A DNA stretch of 64,000 nucleotides from Maridesulfovibrio sp. (GTDB lineage: Bacteria > Desulfobacterota > Desulfovibrionia > Desulfovibrionales > Desulfovibrionaceae), in contig NZ_OY780933.1 in NCBI RefSeq assembly GCF_963676065.1, positions 1,221,001 through 1,285,000 on the forward strand. Direction: 5' to 3'. Shown piece by piece: positions 35,221 through 44,558 of the stretch. A program made the translations under genes and the position numbers. Under the pieces are notes generated by a model. The model saw nothing but the letters and a program-made list of their open reading frames with translations. It made no database searches and was not told where the DNA came from. Position 1 is the stretch's first letter; each line of letters begins with the position of its first letter.

Positions 35221-35949
35221 GTGATAAAATTTAACAATGTCAATAAATACTACGGTGACTACCACGCCCTGAGGGATATCAACCTTCATATTAAAAAAGG
35301 CGAGGTTGTTGTTGTCTGCGGACCTTCAGGGTCTGGGAAAAGTACCATGATCCGCTGTGTTAACCGGCTTGAACCCATTCAGGAAGGTGAAATACTTGTG
35401 GAAGACATGGACGTTAACGGGCCGAGGGTGAACCTGCCTCTGTTGCGGGCTGAGATCGGCTTTGTTTTCCAGTCTTTCAATCTTTATCCGCATATGACGG
35501 TTTTGGAAAATATTATTCTGGCGCCGACTATGGTGCGGAATATGAAACGCAAGGACGCCGAAGAGCTGGCCATGGAGCTTCTTTCCAAGGTTAACATTCC
35601 GGACAAGGCCGGCGATTATCCTTCCCAGCTTTCTGGAGGGCAGCAGCAGCGTGTGGCAATCGCCCGCGGATTGGCCATGCGCCCGAATATCATGCTTTTC
35701 GACGAACCCACTTCCGCTCTTGACCCGGAAATGATCAACGAGGTTCTTGATGTAATGAAGGCTTTGGCCCGCGAAGGCATGACCATGGTTTGCGTAACTC
35801 ATGAAATGGGCTTTGCCCGTGAGGTTGCGGACCGGGTTATCTTCATGGACGAGGGCAGTCTCATTGAAGAAAACACACCGGAAGAATTCTTCAATAATCC
35901 TCAGCATGAGCGTTCCAAACTCTTTCTGAGCAAGATCTTATCACATTAG
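35221..35949 (+). CDS. Polar amino acid ABC transporter ATPase (GlnQ-like)
   Basis: About 242 residues from GTG 35221, where the family start ([13 protein letters not shown]) begins; the frame is open to TTG 35149. Walker [11 protein letters not shown]-loop [19 protein letters not shown], signature LSGGQQQR, Walker [16 protein letters not shown] and H-loop [13 protein letters not shown] are those of the glutamine/glutamate/histidine uptake class. It energises the fused permease at 37138-38919 with the binding protein at 36111-36932. Confidence 0.93.
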   Translation: MIKFNNVNKYYGDYHALRDINLHIKKGEVVVVCGPSGSGKSTMIRCVNRLEPIQEGEILVEDMDVNGPRVNLPLLRAEIGFVFQSFNLYPHMTVLENIILAPTMVRNMKRKDAEELAMELLSKVNIPDKAGDYPSQLSGGQQQRVAIARGLAMRPNIMLFDEPTSALDPEMINEVLDVMKALAREGMTMVCVTHEMGFAREVADRVIFMDEGSLIEENTPEEFFNNPQHERSKLFLSKILSH

Positions 35950-36007
35950 GGATTAATCCATCAGGTTCCGTGAATTTGATGGGTCTAGATAAGTACGGTT
36001 AGGAAAT

Positions 36008-36029
36008 GCCTGTAAGTTTGTTTACAGGC
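36008..36029 (+). other. Hairpin upstream of the binding-protein gene
   Basis: GCCTGTAA (36008-36015) pairs with TTACAGGC (36022-36029) around 6 nt. It lies 80 bp before the solute-binding protein and could terminate partly, stabilise the message, or mark an operator. Confidence 0.4.
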
Positions 36030-36110
36030 TTAGTATCAGGAATTTAGCGGTTTCCGTGTCGGAGCTCGCATTCCTTATACTCTTTGTCTATTTCCACGCA
36101 GGAGGAAAGA

Positions 36111-36932
36111 ATGAAAAGGTTTATGACTCTGGCTCTCGCAGCCGCTCTGGTTATGGCTTTCGCTGCAACTGCTTTTGCAGGTGCCACCTATGACAGAATC
36201 ATGAAAGACAAGGTTGTTCGCGTCGGTATCATGACCGACTCCATCCCCGGTGCTTTCTACAACGCCAAAAAAGAATGGGTCGGCTTTGACGTTGACATCG
36301 CCAATGAAGTTGCAAAACGTATGGGCGTAAAAATCGATCAGGTTCCCGTCAACAACAAAACCCGTATTGGTTTCCTTCAGCAGGGACGTATCGATCTTTC
36401 CGTTTCCAACATGACTCACAAGCGTTCCCGCGACAATTCCATCGATTTTTCTATTACTTACTTTTTTGACGGCCAGAAAATGCTCGCTCCCAAAGGTAAG
36501 TTCTCCTCTCTCAAGGATTTCGTAGGCAAGAAAATTGCCGTTATGCAGGGTACAACTTCCGAACTGAATGTTAAAAAACTGCTCAAGAAACTTGGCGACG
36601 CAGCTCCCAAAGTTATCTCCTACCAGAAAGAGTCCGAGTGTTTTCAGGCTTTGCAGATGGGTCGCGTAGACGCATGGTCCACTGACTCCACCATCCTGCT
36701 CGGTTACTCCGCACAGGTTCCCGGCAAATACGAACTCGTGGGTGACTTCTTCTCCAACGAGCCTTATGGAATCGGTCTGGTTGAAGATGATTCCAAGCTC
36801 CGCGATACCGTTAACTTCATCATCCAGGATATGTGGAAAGACGGTACCTACGAAAAGATCTACAACAAGTGGTACGGTCCTGATACCAAGTACTACTTCC
36901 CCCTCACCGAACAGGTTGAAATGTGGCCCTAG
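36111..36932 (+). CDS. Periplasmic polar amino acid binding protein
   Basis: About 273 residues from ATG 36111 after AGGAGG; the frame is open to 36084. A clear signal peptide (MKRFMTLALAAALVMAFAAT, cut after AFA) is followed by a type II periplasmic binding fold: VRVGIMTDSIPGAFYN, WVGFDVDIANEVAKRMG, GRIDLSVSNMTHKRSRDN and GKKIAVMQGTTSE. It captures an amino acid such as glutamate or aspartate for the transporter. Strong codon bias suggests high expression. A hairpin directly after it may keep its level above that of the permease. Confidence 0.92.
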   Translation: MKRFMTLALAAALVMAFAATAFAGATYDRIMKDKVVRVGIMTDSIPGAFYNAKKEWVGFDVDIANEVAKRMGVKIDQVPVNNKTRIGFLQQGRIDLSVSNMTHKRSRDNSIDFSITYFFDGQKMLAPKGKFSSLKDFVGKKIAVMQGTTSELNVKKLLKKLGDAAPKVISYQKESECFQALQMGRVDAWSTDSTILLGYSAQVPGKYELVGDFFSNEPYGIGLVEDDSKLRDTVNFIIQDMWKDGTYEKIYNKWYGPDTKYYFPLTEQVEMWP

Positions 36933-36954
36933 GCTTCATTTTATATGCTAGACA

Positions 36955-36978
36955 GGCGGGACCGTTAGTGGTCCCGCC
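36955..36978 (+). terminator. Hairpin between binding protein and permease
   Basis: GGCGGGACC (36955-36963) pairs with GGTCCCGCC (36970-36978). The tail GCTTTC is poor in T, so it likely gives partial termination or protects the upstream message. Confidence 0.55.
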
Positions 36979-37042
36979 GCTTTCAAGGTCCAGAAAAGGT
37001 TTTTAAAATAAATTTTTTAATTCTTGAGACGAGGATTTCTCA

Positions 37043-37120
37043 GGGATTCCAAAGGTGATTATCGCCTTTGGCCGCCGGAGACGAAACCAATTCGTCAAAA
37101 GCGGGAAGCGCATCATATAA
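37043..37120 (+). repeat. Dispersed intergenic repeat, copy 1
   Basis: CCAAAGG (37049-37055) and CCTTTGG form a hairpin, followed by CCGCCGGAGACGAAA and then AAAAGCG and GCATCATATAAAA. The distal part matches copies at 44437 and 47740. Naive translation runs through it into the permease. Confidence 0.6.
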
Positions 37121-37137
37121 AAAAGAAAGTTTTTGCA

Positions 37138-38919
37138 ATGATTAATCGCTATCTGGAAAAAACATGGGTTCAGTACCTGTGTCTGGCTGCCATAACCGGA
37201 CTATTGGTATATTATTTCGGCTGGGTCTTTGACTTCGGCTATAAATTCGACTGGACCGTTCTTTATAAGAAAGACGCCTCTTATGGCGAGGTACTCGGTA
37301 ATATGCTCGTCACCGGACTGGGATTGACGATCAGCATCTCACTGATGAGTTCGGCCATTGCGCTGGGGCTCGGTATCCTTTTCGGTCTGGGCAGGCTTTC
37401 GCAGTTTAAGCCGGTGTACTATTTCTGTACCTGCTATGTTGAATTTTTCCGGAACACCCCGTTACTTGTTCAGCTCTTTTTCTGGTACTTTGCCCTGCCC
37501 ATGGGATTACCTGAAGGGGTGCGTGATTTTCTTTTCGACCAGAATTTTGAGATGATTTCCGCTACGGTAGGTCTTGGTATCTATACCAGTTCCTTCATGG
37601 CCGAGGTTATTCGAGCCGGTATTCAATCCATACCCAAGGGATTGCTTGAAGCGTCCTATTCTTCCGGTCTGACCCCTTTTCAGACTTTGACCAAGATTAT
37701 TCTTCCCTTGGCTTTCCGTGCGATTATTCCCCCGCTGGGCAGTGAATTCCTCAACAATATGAAGAACTCCTCACTGGCTATGGTTGTCGGCGTTCCTGAA
37801 CTTTGCTGGGCGTCACAGCAGATCGAGGGAATGACCTTTAAAGGCTTTGAGGCAACTACTGCGGCCACGGTCATTTATCTTTCCTTATCCCTGATCATTG
37901 CCGGTATCCTGACCCTTATCAACTGGAAGTTGCAGATTGTCCCCGTCAAGAACCGCACTCTGGGACATAAATTTGCGCATATGCTTTTCTGGCCCTTTGA
38001 GGCTCCGGTGGCTTTCATTTCCAGAATGCACCGCAGAATAAAGCGTAAACGTCAGGATGATTTCAGCCTTTCCAAAGCACAGGCGGCGCGCAGGGCCTTT
38101 TTCACAAAGTTGTTCAAAATTTTGGGTCTGATCTGGAAAAGTGCTTTTCTGGGATGTCTGGCTTTTCTGCTTTTTTCAGCTGTCTACGGTGTTTCCAAAT
38201 TCAATTTTCAGATTATCTGGGATAACCTCGGAACCATGCTCTGGTGGCGTTTTCCCCAGGGTGGAGCAGATGAAATTCTTTGGGGTCTGGGCGGTTTGTC
38301 TTTCTCCATACTCATGTCTGTGATAGCTATCTCGATCAGTTTTTTTATCGGGTTGGTTGTTGGGATAGGGCGTACTTCCAAGAACAAGCTTTTTCAGATT
38401 CCGGCTACTCTTTATATTGAACTTATCCGCGGTAACCCGCTGATTATGGTCATCTTCTGGATCTATTTCTTTATTCCCATCCTTACCGGGCAGTTTTTAA
38501 ATGTATTCTGGTCGGCCACTATCGCACTGACAATTTTTACCGGAGCCTATCTGGGTGAAATCGTGCGTTCCGGTATCCAGAACCTGCCCCCGGGACAGTT
38601 CGAGGCGGCTGTATCCACCGGACTGACCTATTGGCAGACCATGCGTAAGGTAATTCTTCCGCAGGCTTTGAAGCAGATGCTCCCGGCCATCGTCGGGCAG
38701 TTTATCGCCATCTTCAAAGATACCTCGCTGGCTTTTGTTATCGGTGTACTGGAGCTTACTTTTGTGGCGCAGGGACTGAACAACAGGTTGATGATTTATC
38801 CTTTTGAGATTTATACCACCATAGCATTTTTATACTTTATTTGTTGCTACCTGATGAGTCTCGTGGCAAGACGACTCGAACGGAAGCTGTCCACAGAGAC
38901 CTTCCGTCTGCAGATGTAA
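37138..38919 (+). CDS. Polar amino acid ABC permease, two permease domains fused
   Basis: About 593 residues from ATG 37138. The frame is open back to 37024, but those 38 residues are encoded by an intergenic repeat, so I reject them. Two full HisMQ-type permease domains occur in one chain: domain 1 near residues 60-290 (EFFRNTPLLVQLFFWYF, EVIRAGIQSIPKGLLEAS) and domain 2 near 360-590 (ELIRGNPLIMVIFWIYF, EIVRSGIQNLPPGQFEAA). Both carry the EAA loop that contacts the ATPase. Transporters of this class usually use two separate permeases, so this chain replaces the dimer. A basic linker (MHRRIKRKRQDDF) joins them. Confidence 0.9.
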   Translation: MINRYLEKTWVQYLCLAAITGLLVYYFGWVFDFGYKFDWTVLYKKDASYGEVLGNMLVTGLGLTISISLMSSAIALGLGILFGLGRLSQFKPVYYFCTCYVEFFRNTPLLVQLFFWYFALPMGLPEGVRDFLFDQNFEMISATVGLGIYTSSFMAEVIRAGIQSIPKGLLEASYSSGLTPFQTLTKIILPLAFRAIIPPLGSEFLNNMKNSSLAMVVGVPELCWASQQIEGMTFKGFEATTAATVIYLSLSLIIAGILTLINWKLQIVPVKNRTLGHKFAHMLFWPFEAPVAFISRMHRRIKRKRQDDFSLSKAQAARRAFFTKLFKILGLIWKSAFLGCLAFLLFSAVYGVSKFNFQIIWDNLGTMLWWRFPQGGADEILWGLGGLSFSILMSVIAISISFFIGLVVGIGRTSKNKLFQIPATLYIELIRGNPLIMVIFWIYFFIPILTGQFLNVFWSATIALTIFTGAYLGEIVRSGIQNLPPGQFEAAVSTGLTYWQTMRKVILPQALKQMLPAIVGQFIAIFKDTSLAFVIGVLELTFVAQGLNNRLMIYPFEIYTTIAFLYFICCYLMSLVARRLERKLSTETFRLQM

Positions 38920-38927
38920 TTGATCTT

Positions 38928-38950
38928 CCTCCCCCGTTTATCGGGGGAGG
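38928..38950 (+). terminator. Hairpin after the permease
   Basis: CCTCCCCCG (38928-38936) pairs with CGGGGGAGG (38942-38950). No T-run follows, so strength as a terminator is uncertain; it ends 33 bp before the next start. Confidence 0.5.
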
Positions 38951-38983
38951 GCAGTTGATATATAAGCGTTTCGGAGTTGTCTC

Positions 38984-41059
38984 ATGCTCGGTAAGAGTGT
39001 TCCTGTTTTTTGCTACCATGCCGTCTGTGAAAAGGATGGGCTTTCCCCCGTCGCGTTTGCCGCTCATCTAGATATGATGCAGGAGATGGGGTTCAAAACC
39101 ATCACCGCCGATCATCTTTTTGAAATATGTCTGGGCCGCAAACCCATTGATGACAAATATGTGGTGCTCACCTTTGACGATTGCCACATAAGTAATTGGA
39201 TCAACGTTGTCCCCATGCTTGAAGAGCGGGGTATGACCGGGGTCTTTTTTGCGGTCAGTGATTTCATCGGCGCAGGAAAAATCAGGAGCAGGGCGGATGT
39301 TAAAGAAATTCTGCCCATGCGTGAGGCTTTTGTCATGGCTCTTTCCCGTGATGATAATTCCCAGTTCATGAATGAAGAGGAATTGAAGTCTCTCGTCCAT
39401 GATAAGGGTATGGAAGTCTACGCCCACACCTGCCGGCATCAGGGCTGCTTTAAGGATTTACGATTCAAGGGTAATTATTCCGCATCTTCCCATTGGTCCA
39501 CATGGGGCATCTACCGTAAATTCAATGCCGAACTTCCCACTTATGATTATGGCAGCGCCTTTGCCTATAACGGGTTCTGGCCCCAATTCAGAAAGGGGAA
39601 AGTAACTTTCAAGCGCCGCAGTGATGATGAAAGACGTAAATTTATCCGCGATGATTTTAAGCGCAGTCTTGATAAAATCAAAAAAATAAACGGAGCGCGC
39701 CGTCAGTTCTTCTGCTGGCCGTGGGGAGACTTTGACAGTCTCGGTATGCAGGAGGCCGCCGCAGCGGGATTCTCCGGTACTTTTACTCTGGAACGTTCAG
39801 CGAATATGCTCGGTACGGACCCCATGCGCATCAATCGTATCGGAGTCGGTTCCGGCAAGGACGCCGCGTGGATCAAAAAACGTTTGCTCATGTACTCCAA
39901 TGAAGCTCCGGCCATGCTTTGTTTTAAGTTTTTCACAAAGCGTAACGACATAGGCAAAATTTTATATATTACTGATTCGGATAAGCTCTCCGGAGGCAGC
40001 AGGCAACTGGTCAACAGCGCACGGGCCATGCTTCAGTCCGGTCTGGGGGTAGTCTCGGTGCTTAAACCCGGTTCCATGCTTATTCCCGTGTTGAAAGAGA
40101 TGGGAGCGGATGTTGTTCTGCTGGACGATTTTAAGAATATTCTAACTGCCGGAGCTTTTCTTTCAAACGTGATTGAGGAGTATCAGGTGGATGTTGTTCA
40201 TACCTTTCATAACCGGGCAGTAAAGATCGGTTGCATTGCCAAGGGGCTTTCCCTGCTTGGTGGTCGTAAGCATAAACTTTTCTTTAACCGTGGGGTCATT
40301 TACAAGCCCAACCCGCTGGCTCCGCTCTTTTCCCTCATAGGCAACGGCTATATCTGCAATTCCGCCAGAAGCCGTGAGGTGCTGCTCAAACATTTCGTTC
40401 CGCCCAAGCGGGCGCAGGTTGTCTACAATTCTTTTGTGGGCGGTGGTCGCAAGCCTAAACGTTCCGCTGAGACTTCTATTATTTATGTCGGAAACGGGGG
40501 CCATGCCAAGGGCGCGGATGTCTTTATCCAGTCCGTTGATCGCCTTCTTGCCAAGGATAAATGCGAGGGTGTGCGTTTTATCGCTGTGGGTTTGAAGGAT
40601 ATTTCCAGCTTCAGCGAGAATGCTTCTCCGGCAACGCTGGAACGCATTGAGAGTCCAGGCTTTATCGCGCATGAGGAAGTTGGAAAACTACTGGCGACCT
40701 CACATATTTACGTTATGAGTTCCCGGCTGGAATCCATGCCTAATACCCTGCTTGAAGCATTCGATGCCGGACTGGCCGCCATTTGCACCAAAGCAGGCGG
40801 AACCGGGGAGTTGATCCGTAACGGGATGAATGGTTTCCTCTGTGAACTGGAAGACAGCGAAGGGCTGGCTAAGTGCATGAAGACGCTCATTGATGATACC
40901 GAGCTGCGGGGTGAAATGGGACGGCTTAACCGCAGGATTGTGCGCACTTTTATGTCAAGTTCGGCCAAGTCTCGGTCTTTGTTGAAAGTCTACTCGTCCA
41001 TGCCCGGCGATGAACCGCAGGTCGATCTGCCGGATATTGACGGTTTGATTAAAAAATAA
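38984..41059 (+). CDS. Polysaccharide deacetylase fused to GT-B glycosyltransferase
   Basis: A 691-residue two-domain protein. Residues 5-300 are an NodB-like polysaccharide deacetylase: YHAV at the start, LTFDDC with the paired aspartates, and YAHTCRH as the metal-binding H-x3-H. Residues about 325-680 are a GT4-type transferase: SGGSRQLVNSARAML, then IIYVGNGGHAKGADVFIQ and SRLESMPNTLLEAFDAG with the E-x7-E donor site. One chain would both deacetylate and extend a surface glycan. No signal peptide is visible, so both act in the cytoplasm, which is unusual for a deacetylase of this family. GGAG precedes the ATG. Confidence 0.85.
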   Translation: MLGKSVPVFCYHAVCEKDGLSPVAFAAHLDMMQEMGFKTITADHLFEICLGRKPIDDKYVVLTFDDCHISNWINVVPMLEERGMTGVFFAVSDFIGAGKIRSRADVKEILPMREAFVMALSRDDNSQFMNEEELKSLVHDKGMEVYAHTCRHQGCFKDLRFKGNYSASSHWSTWGIYRKFNAELPTYDYGSAFAYNGFWPQFRKGKVTFKRRSDDERRKFIRDDFKRSLDKIKKINGARRQFFCWPWGDFDSLGMQEAAAAGFSGTFTLERSANMLGTDPMRINRIGVGSGKDAAWIKKRLLMYSNEAPAMLCFKFFTKRNDIGKILYITDSDKLSGGSRQLVNSARAMLQSGLGVVSVLKPGSMLIPVLKEMGADVVLLDDFKNILTAGAFLSNVIEEYQVDVVHTFHNRAVKIGCIAKGLSLLGGRKHKLFFNRGVIYKPNPLAPLFSLIGNGYICNSARSREVLLKHFVPPKRAQVVYNSFVGGGRKPKRSAETSIIYVGNGGHAKGADVFIQSVDRLLAKDKCEGVRFIAVGLKDISSFSENASPATLERIESPGFIAHEEVGKLLATSHIYVMSSRLESMPNTLLEAFDAGLAAICTKAGGTGELIRNGMNGFLCELEDSEGLAKCMKTLIDDTELRGEMGRLNRRIVRTFMSSSAKSRSLLKVYSSMPGDEPQVDLPDIDGLIKK

Positions 41060-41081
41060 ATTTTAATGCGGTATGATTTTT

Positions 41082-41116
41082 AAAGGGAAGGGCGGTTTGC
41101 AGCTCTTCCCTTTTTC
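41082..41116 (+). terminator. Terminator after the deacetylase-transferase gene
   Basis: AAAGGGAAG (41082-41090) pairs with CTTCCCTTT (41105-41113), followed by TTC. Confidence 0.65.
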
Positions 41117-41194
41117 TTTGGGGTGTTGTGGAGAATATCTCTTTTGGTTAACGTGGGCATGAATAATCCAAGTCTTAATGAAAAGGGAAAGTTA

Positions 41195-42853
41195 ATGGGT
41201 AATTTATATAGCGATAACTACTGGGCCGATATGTATGCTGCGGTGCGTCGTAAACTTCTGATCGGCTCTGTGGGGGCGAAGCATCTTTTTGATACCGGGG
41301 CGCATGCTCTAGAATCCAACCCGCAACTGGGTGTCGAGCTTTTGCTGGCGGCTTACATCGCTAATCCGCTTGACGGTAATATGGCAACGCAGCTTGCACA
41401 GGTGGAAGGCCTGCTGCCGCTTTTTCCTTCGTCCACAGCTGCCTGCCTTAAGAGCGTTGCGGCTCGTTTCAGCAAGCCGGAAAATCTTTCATATTTCATG
41501 CGTATCGCGGCCAAAAGGGATGCCGTAAAAATTAAGAACTACATACTTTCCTGTCTGAAAAAGGAACCGGGAAATTTGTTCTGGATACAGCAGGGGCTGG
41601 TTCATGCCGGAGCCTTTGCGGATTTCCGTTTCGGGTTGGAGCTTTTATCCGCTAAGTTTCCCGACGAACTTCTTCCGGCAATCAATTGCGCCAAAGCTTT
41701 TTTTCATTATATGGACGGAAATGCTGCTGAGGCGCTCCCTTTGCTCATGTCCTCTTCCGATGTGTTCGGGCTGAACAACATGGCCCATCTGGCGGCTTCC
41801 GTGACCTTGAGGCTCGGTGAACGTGAAACAGCTATATCAATTCTCGCCGGGGCTGTGGACGCTCAGCCGTGGAGGGTTTCCGAAGCCATGCGGCTCTATG
41901 ATCTGGCTTGCGGTCTGGATCAAAAGAAAGTGCCCCTGCCCGGAAATACGGCTGTCCTGCTTTACTCCTTCAATAAAGCGGATGAGCTGGACGCGACCCT
42001 TGAATCCCTGCATCAATCCGAGCTGCACACGGCTAAAATTTTCATGCTTGATAACGGTTCCTCGGACGGTACAGCTGAAGTCTTGGATAAGTGGCAAAGC
42101 CAGTTCGGTGAACGTATGGTACGCATCGACCTGCCGGTTAATATCGGCGCGGCAGCAGCACGTAACTGGCTGATGCATGAACCTCAGGTGCGGGAATGTG
42201 AATTCGCGATCTATCTTGACGATGATGTGGAAGTTCAGCCGGATTGGATTTCTCGGCTCGGCGCAGCTGTTGAGGCCTATCCCGATGCGGGAGTCTGGGG
42301 TTGCAAGGTGCTTGATCACGCCGCTCCGGCAGTGATGCAGTCCGTGGACCTGCACATGATCCAGCCCGTCGGTGATGAGGGAGAAGGTCCTGAGGTGGAT
42401 CTTTCCAAAATAGCGCCCAATCCTTTTCGTTGTTCAGATCTGCATCTGTACCTTCTCGATAGCGGTTTTTTCGATTACATGCGTCCCTGCGCTTCTGTAA
42501 CCGGCTGTTGTCATTTGTTCAGGACACAGAAGCTGCTTGACAACGGAGGCTTTTCCTTGTTCCTTTCTCCCTCGCAGTATGATGACCTTGAGCATGACCT
42601 GCGTAGTTGTCTGAAAGGTGAATTTCCTGTTTATCAGGGACATCTCGGCATCCGGCATCGTAAACGTTCCGGATTTGCCAGCCATACCAGCTTCGTACAG
42701 GAAGGTAATGCTCTGGGAAACCGTTACAAGATGCAGGCCATGCATCCGCGTAGCGAAATACTGCGTATAATGGCTGAGGAAGAAAGGCTTCTTCAGTCCG
42801 ACCTTGAGAAAAAGATGCAGTATCTGGTGCGGAAGGGTTTTCTGGCCGGATAA
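41195..42853 (+). CDS. Family 2 glycosyltransferase with helical N-terminal domain
   Basis: About 552 residues from ATG 41195, after AAAGGGAAA; the frame is open to 41123 but the upstream part looks non-coding. The first 240 residues are helical and TPR-like (LLLAAYIANPLDGNMATQLAQ). The GT-A domain follows: VLLYSFNKADELDATLESL, MLDNGSSDGTAEVL, then YLDDDVEVQPDW with the metal-binding DDD. It resembles O-antigen or glycoprotein sugar transferases in which TPR repeats hold the acceptor. It sits between another glycan enzyme and a YkgJ protein. Sugar and acceptor are unknown. Confidence 0.8.
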   Translation: MGNLYSDNYWADMYAAVRRKLLIGSVGAKHLFDTGAHALESNPQLGVELLLAAYIANPLDGNMATQLAQVEGLLPLFPSSTAACLKSVAARFSKPENLSYFMRIAAKRDAVKIKNYILSCLKKEPGNLFWIQQGLVHAGAFADFRFGLELLSAKFPDELLPAINCAKAFFHYMDGNAAEALPLLMSSSDVFGLNNMAHLAASVTLRLGERETAISILAGAVDAQPWRVSEAMRLYDLACGLDQKKVPLPGNTAVLLYSFNKADELDATLESLHQSELHTAKIFMLDNGSSDGTAEVLDKWQSQFGERMVRIDLPVNIGAAAARNWLMHEPQVRECEFAIYLDDDVEVQPDWISRLGAAVEAYPDAGVWGCKVLDHAAPAVMQSVDLHMIQPVGDEGEGPEVDLSKIAPNPFRCSDLHLYLLDSGFFDYMRPCASVTGCCHLFRTQKLLDNGGFSLFLSPSQYDDLEHDLRSCLKGEFPVYQGHLGIRHRKRSGFASHTSFVQEGNALGNRYKMQAMHPRSEILRIMAEEERLLQSDLEKKMQYLVRKGFLAG

Positions 42854-42873
42854 ATAAATACAGGGAGAGAGTA

Positions 42874-43644
42874 ATGTCCGACCACGATCAAACTCAGGAT
42901 TTTTTGAACAACCTGCCCGAACTTGAGCCCGGTAAAACTTTCGGCTTTGCCTGCCATCCCGGAGTTCCTTGCTTTAACGCCTGCTGCGGTGACCTTAATC
43001 TTATGCTCACACCTTACGACGTTCTGCGTTTGCGTAAGGGACTGGGGCACGATAGTAAAAAATTTATTCATAATCACGCTGATATTACCCGCACTCCCGG
43101 TGTCGGCTTCCCCATGTGCAAGCTGCGCATGCTCGATAATGCCAAACGCAGCTGTCCTTTCGTTCGTGAAGAAGGCTGCTCTATTTACGAAAACCGCCCC
43201 GGAGCATGCCGGACATATCCGCTGGGGCGCGCTTCCCGCATGGATGAGAACGGTGAGACAATCGAACAATTTTTTATCGTGCAGGAACCTCACTGTCGCG
43301 GATTTGAAGAAGAGAAAGAATGGACCAGCACAGAATGGCTTAAGGATCAGGGGCTTGAACCTTACAATGAAGTAAATGACCGTTACATGCGGCTCATGAA
43401 CCGTGCCCGCAAGGCCGGGGTCGTTCTTGATGAACGCAAGTTGAATATGGCTTTTCTGGCCCTCTATCAGGTCGATAATTTTATGAATTTCATCAAGGAT
43501 ATGAACGTGTTCTCTCGTCTTGATATTTCTGAAGAACGTCAGCAGGCTATCCTCAGTGACGAGGAAGAATGTCTTAGTTTTGCCCTCGACTGGGTTGAGC
43601 TGATTGTGCTTGGTTCTTCCGAAAACCTGTCGCCTAAAAAATAG
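42874..43644 (+). CDS. YkgJ-family cysteine-cluster (Fe-S) protein
   Basis: A 256-residue protein. Eight or more cysteines are arranged as in the YkgJ/CxxCxxCC family: FACHPGVPCFNACCGDLNLML near residues 25-45, PMCKLRM, CPFVREEGCSIYENRPGACRTYPLG. The pattern binds zinc or an Fe-S cluster; the enzymatic role is not settled for the family. GGGAGAG lies before the ATG. It is 20 bp after the glycosyltransferase and ends at a strong terminator. Confidence 0.85.
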   Translation: MSDHDQTQDFLNNLPELEPGKTFGFACHPGVPCFNACCGDLNLMLTPYDVLRLRKGLGHDSKKFIHNHADITRTPGVGFPMCKLRMLDNAKRSCPFVREEGCSIYENRPGACRTYPLGRASRMDENGETIEQFFIVQEPHCRGFEEEKEWTSTEWLKDQGLEPYNEVNDRYMRLMNRARKAGVVLDERKLNMAFLALYQVDNFMNFIKDMNVFSRLDISEERQQAILSDEEECLSFALDWVELIVLGSSENLSPKK

Positions 43645-43688
43645 CCGCGGCAGCTCAGTAAGTTTGTCAGGCTGTAAGCGGAATGCCG

Positions 43689-43724
43689 GTCCGCAATATC
43701 CTGCGCGGTATTGCGGACTTTTTT
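43689..43724. terminator. Bidirectional terminator
   Basis: GTCCGCAATA (43689-43698) pairs with TATTGCGGAC (43709-43718), followed by TTTTTT. It separates the convergent YkgJ and CPBP genes. Confidence 0.92.
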
Positions 43725-44373
43725 ACAATCCCCAAAATTGAGCAGCCTTACCTGAAAAAGAAAGATAATTAATTACATAATGCGCGATGATGGTCGGATA
43801 TATTGACCGTGTGCAATACATGCAGATCATGAGTCCGGAGCCGGTGACAGCTGTTGCGATAATTGCAACCGGGCCCTGCGACCAGTGAATCAACCCGAAT
43901 ATGACAGCTGAAAGGAGAAAGATTTTGGGGATGGAATAACCGCGCTCTTTGAGGGTGGTGAAAGCAAGCCCGCGGAAGATCACTTCTTCCGCAATAGCGA
44001 CAAGTGCGAGTCCGAGAGTCATATCCAGCATGTAAAGCGGGGAGTCTGCGCCGATGGGGATGGACCCCAGCCGCATGGACGGCAGCAGCTTGGACCAGAG
44101 GGTGAAACCCGGTTCGTCGAGGCAGAGCCCGAAGATTGTTATGCCCAGTGTCCAGAGGATAAGCCGTTTCAGGGGCATGTTCACAAGGCCTAGATCCTTA
44201 CTGCACAGAGTGTTTGTTTTCAGCAGATAAAACAGGAATGCCAGCGGGATAATTTTGGCTCCATAGTCAATTGTCAGCCAGAGCAGTTCGTGCTTTATAA
44301 AGATGTTGTTGAAGTCATTCAGGTAGAACGGCAGGGCCGCGAGAATGAGTATTGCAGTTTTATTATTGATCAC
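43723..44373 (-). CDS. CPBP-family intramembrane metalloprotease
   Basis: About 216 residues. I choose GTG 44373 because AAGGAG lies 8 nt before it; the frame is open to ATG 44400. Around six to seven membrane segments. The Abi/CPBP motifs are visible: EEVIFRGLAF (motif 1), FGLIHWSQG (motif 2) and HYVINYLSF (motif 3), giving the glutamate and histidine residues of the site. The family covers CAAX-type proteases and bacterial membrane proteases, some linked to peptide immunity. No bacteriocin gene is near. Confidence 0.82.
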   Translation of the reverse strand: MINNKTAILILAALPFYLNDFNNIFIKHELLWLTIDYGAKIIPLAFLFYLLKTNTLCSKDLGLVNMPLKRLILWTLGITIFGLCLDEPGFTLWSKLLPSMRLGSIPIGADSPLYMLDMTLGLALVAIAEEVIFRGLAFTTLKERGYSIPKIFLLSAVIFGLIHWSQGPVAIIATAVTGSGLMICMYCTRSIYPTIIAHYVINYLSFSGKAAQFWGL

Positions 44374-44436
44374 GCGGATTACTCCTTGCCAAGCGCGCAT
44401 TGCTGATTATTAATTCTATGACGATCTTGCGCGTAG

Positions 44437-44546
44437 GATGGCGAAGCCTTATTTAAAAAGTTTGGGAATCTTAAATCCTTTTCAAAGGGGTTAAGCAGCC
44501 GGAGGCGAAATGTTATTATCAAAAAGCGCGATACGTCTCAAATAAA
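44437..44546 (+). repeat. Dispersed intergenic repeat, copy 2
   Basis: Begins GATGGCGAAGCCTTATT, then AGTTTGGGA, a palindromic AAATCCTTTTCAAAGGGGTT core, GCCGGAGGCGAAAT and AAAAAGCGCGATACG. About 80-85% alike to copy 3 at 47740-47855 over its first 85 bp, by eye. It lies just upstream of the adenylyltransferase gene. Confidence 0.75.
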
Positions 44547-44558
44547 TTGGAGATAAAA

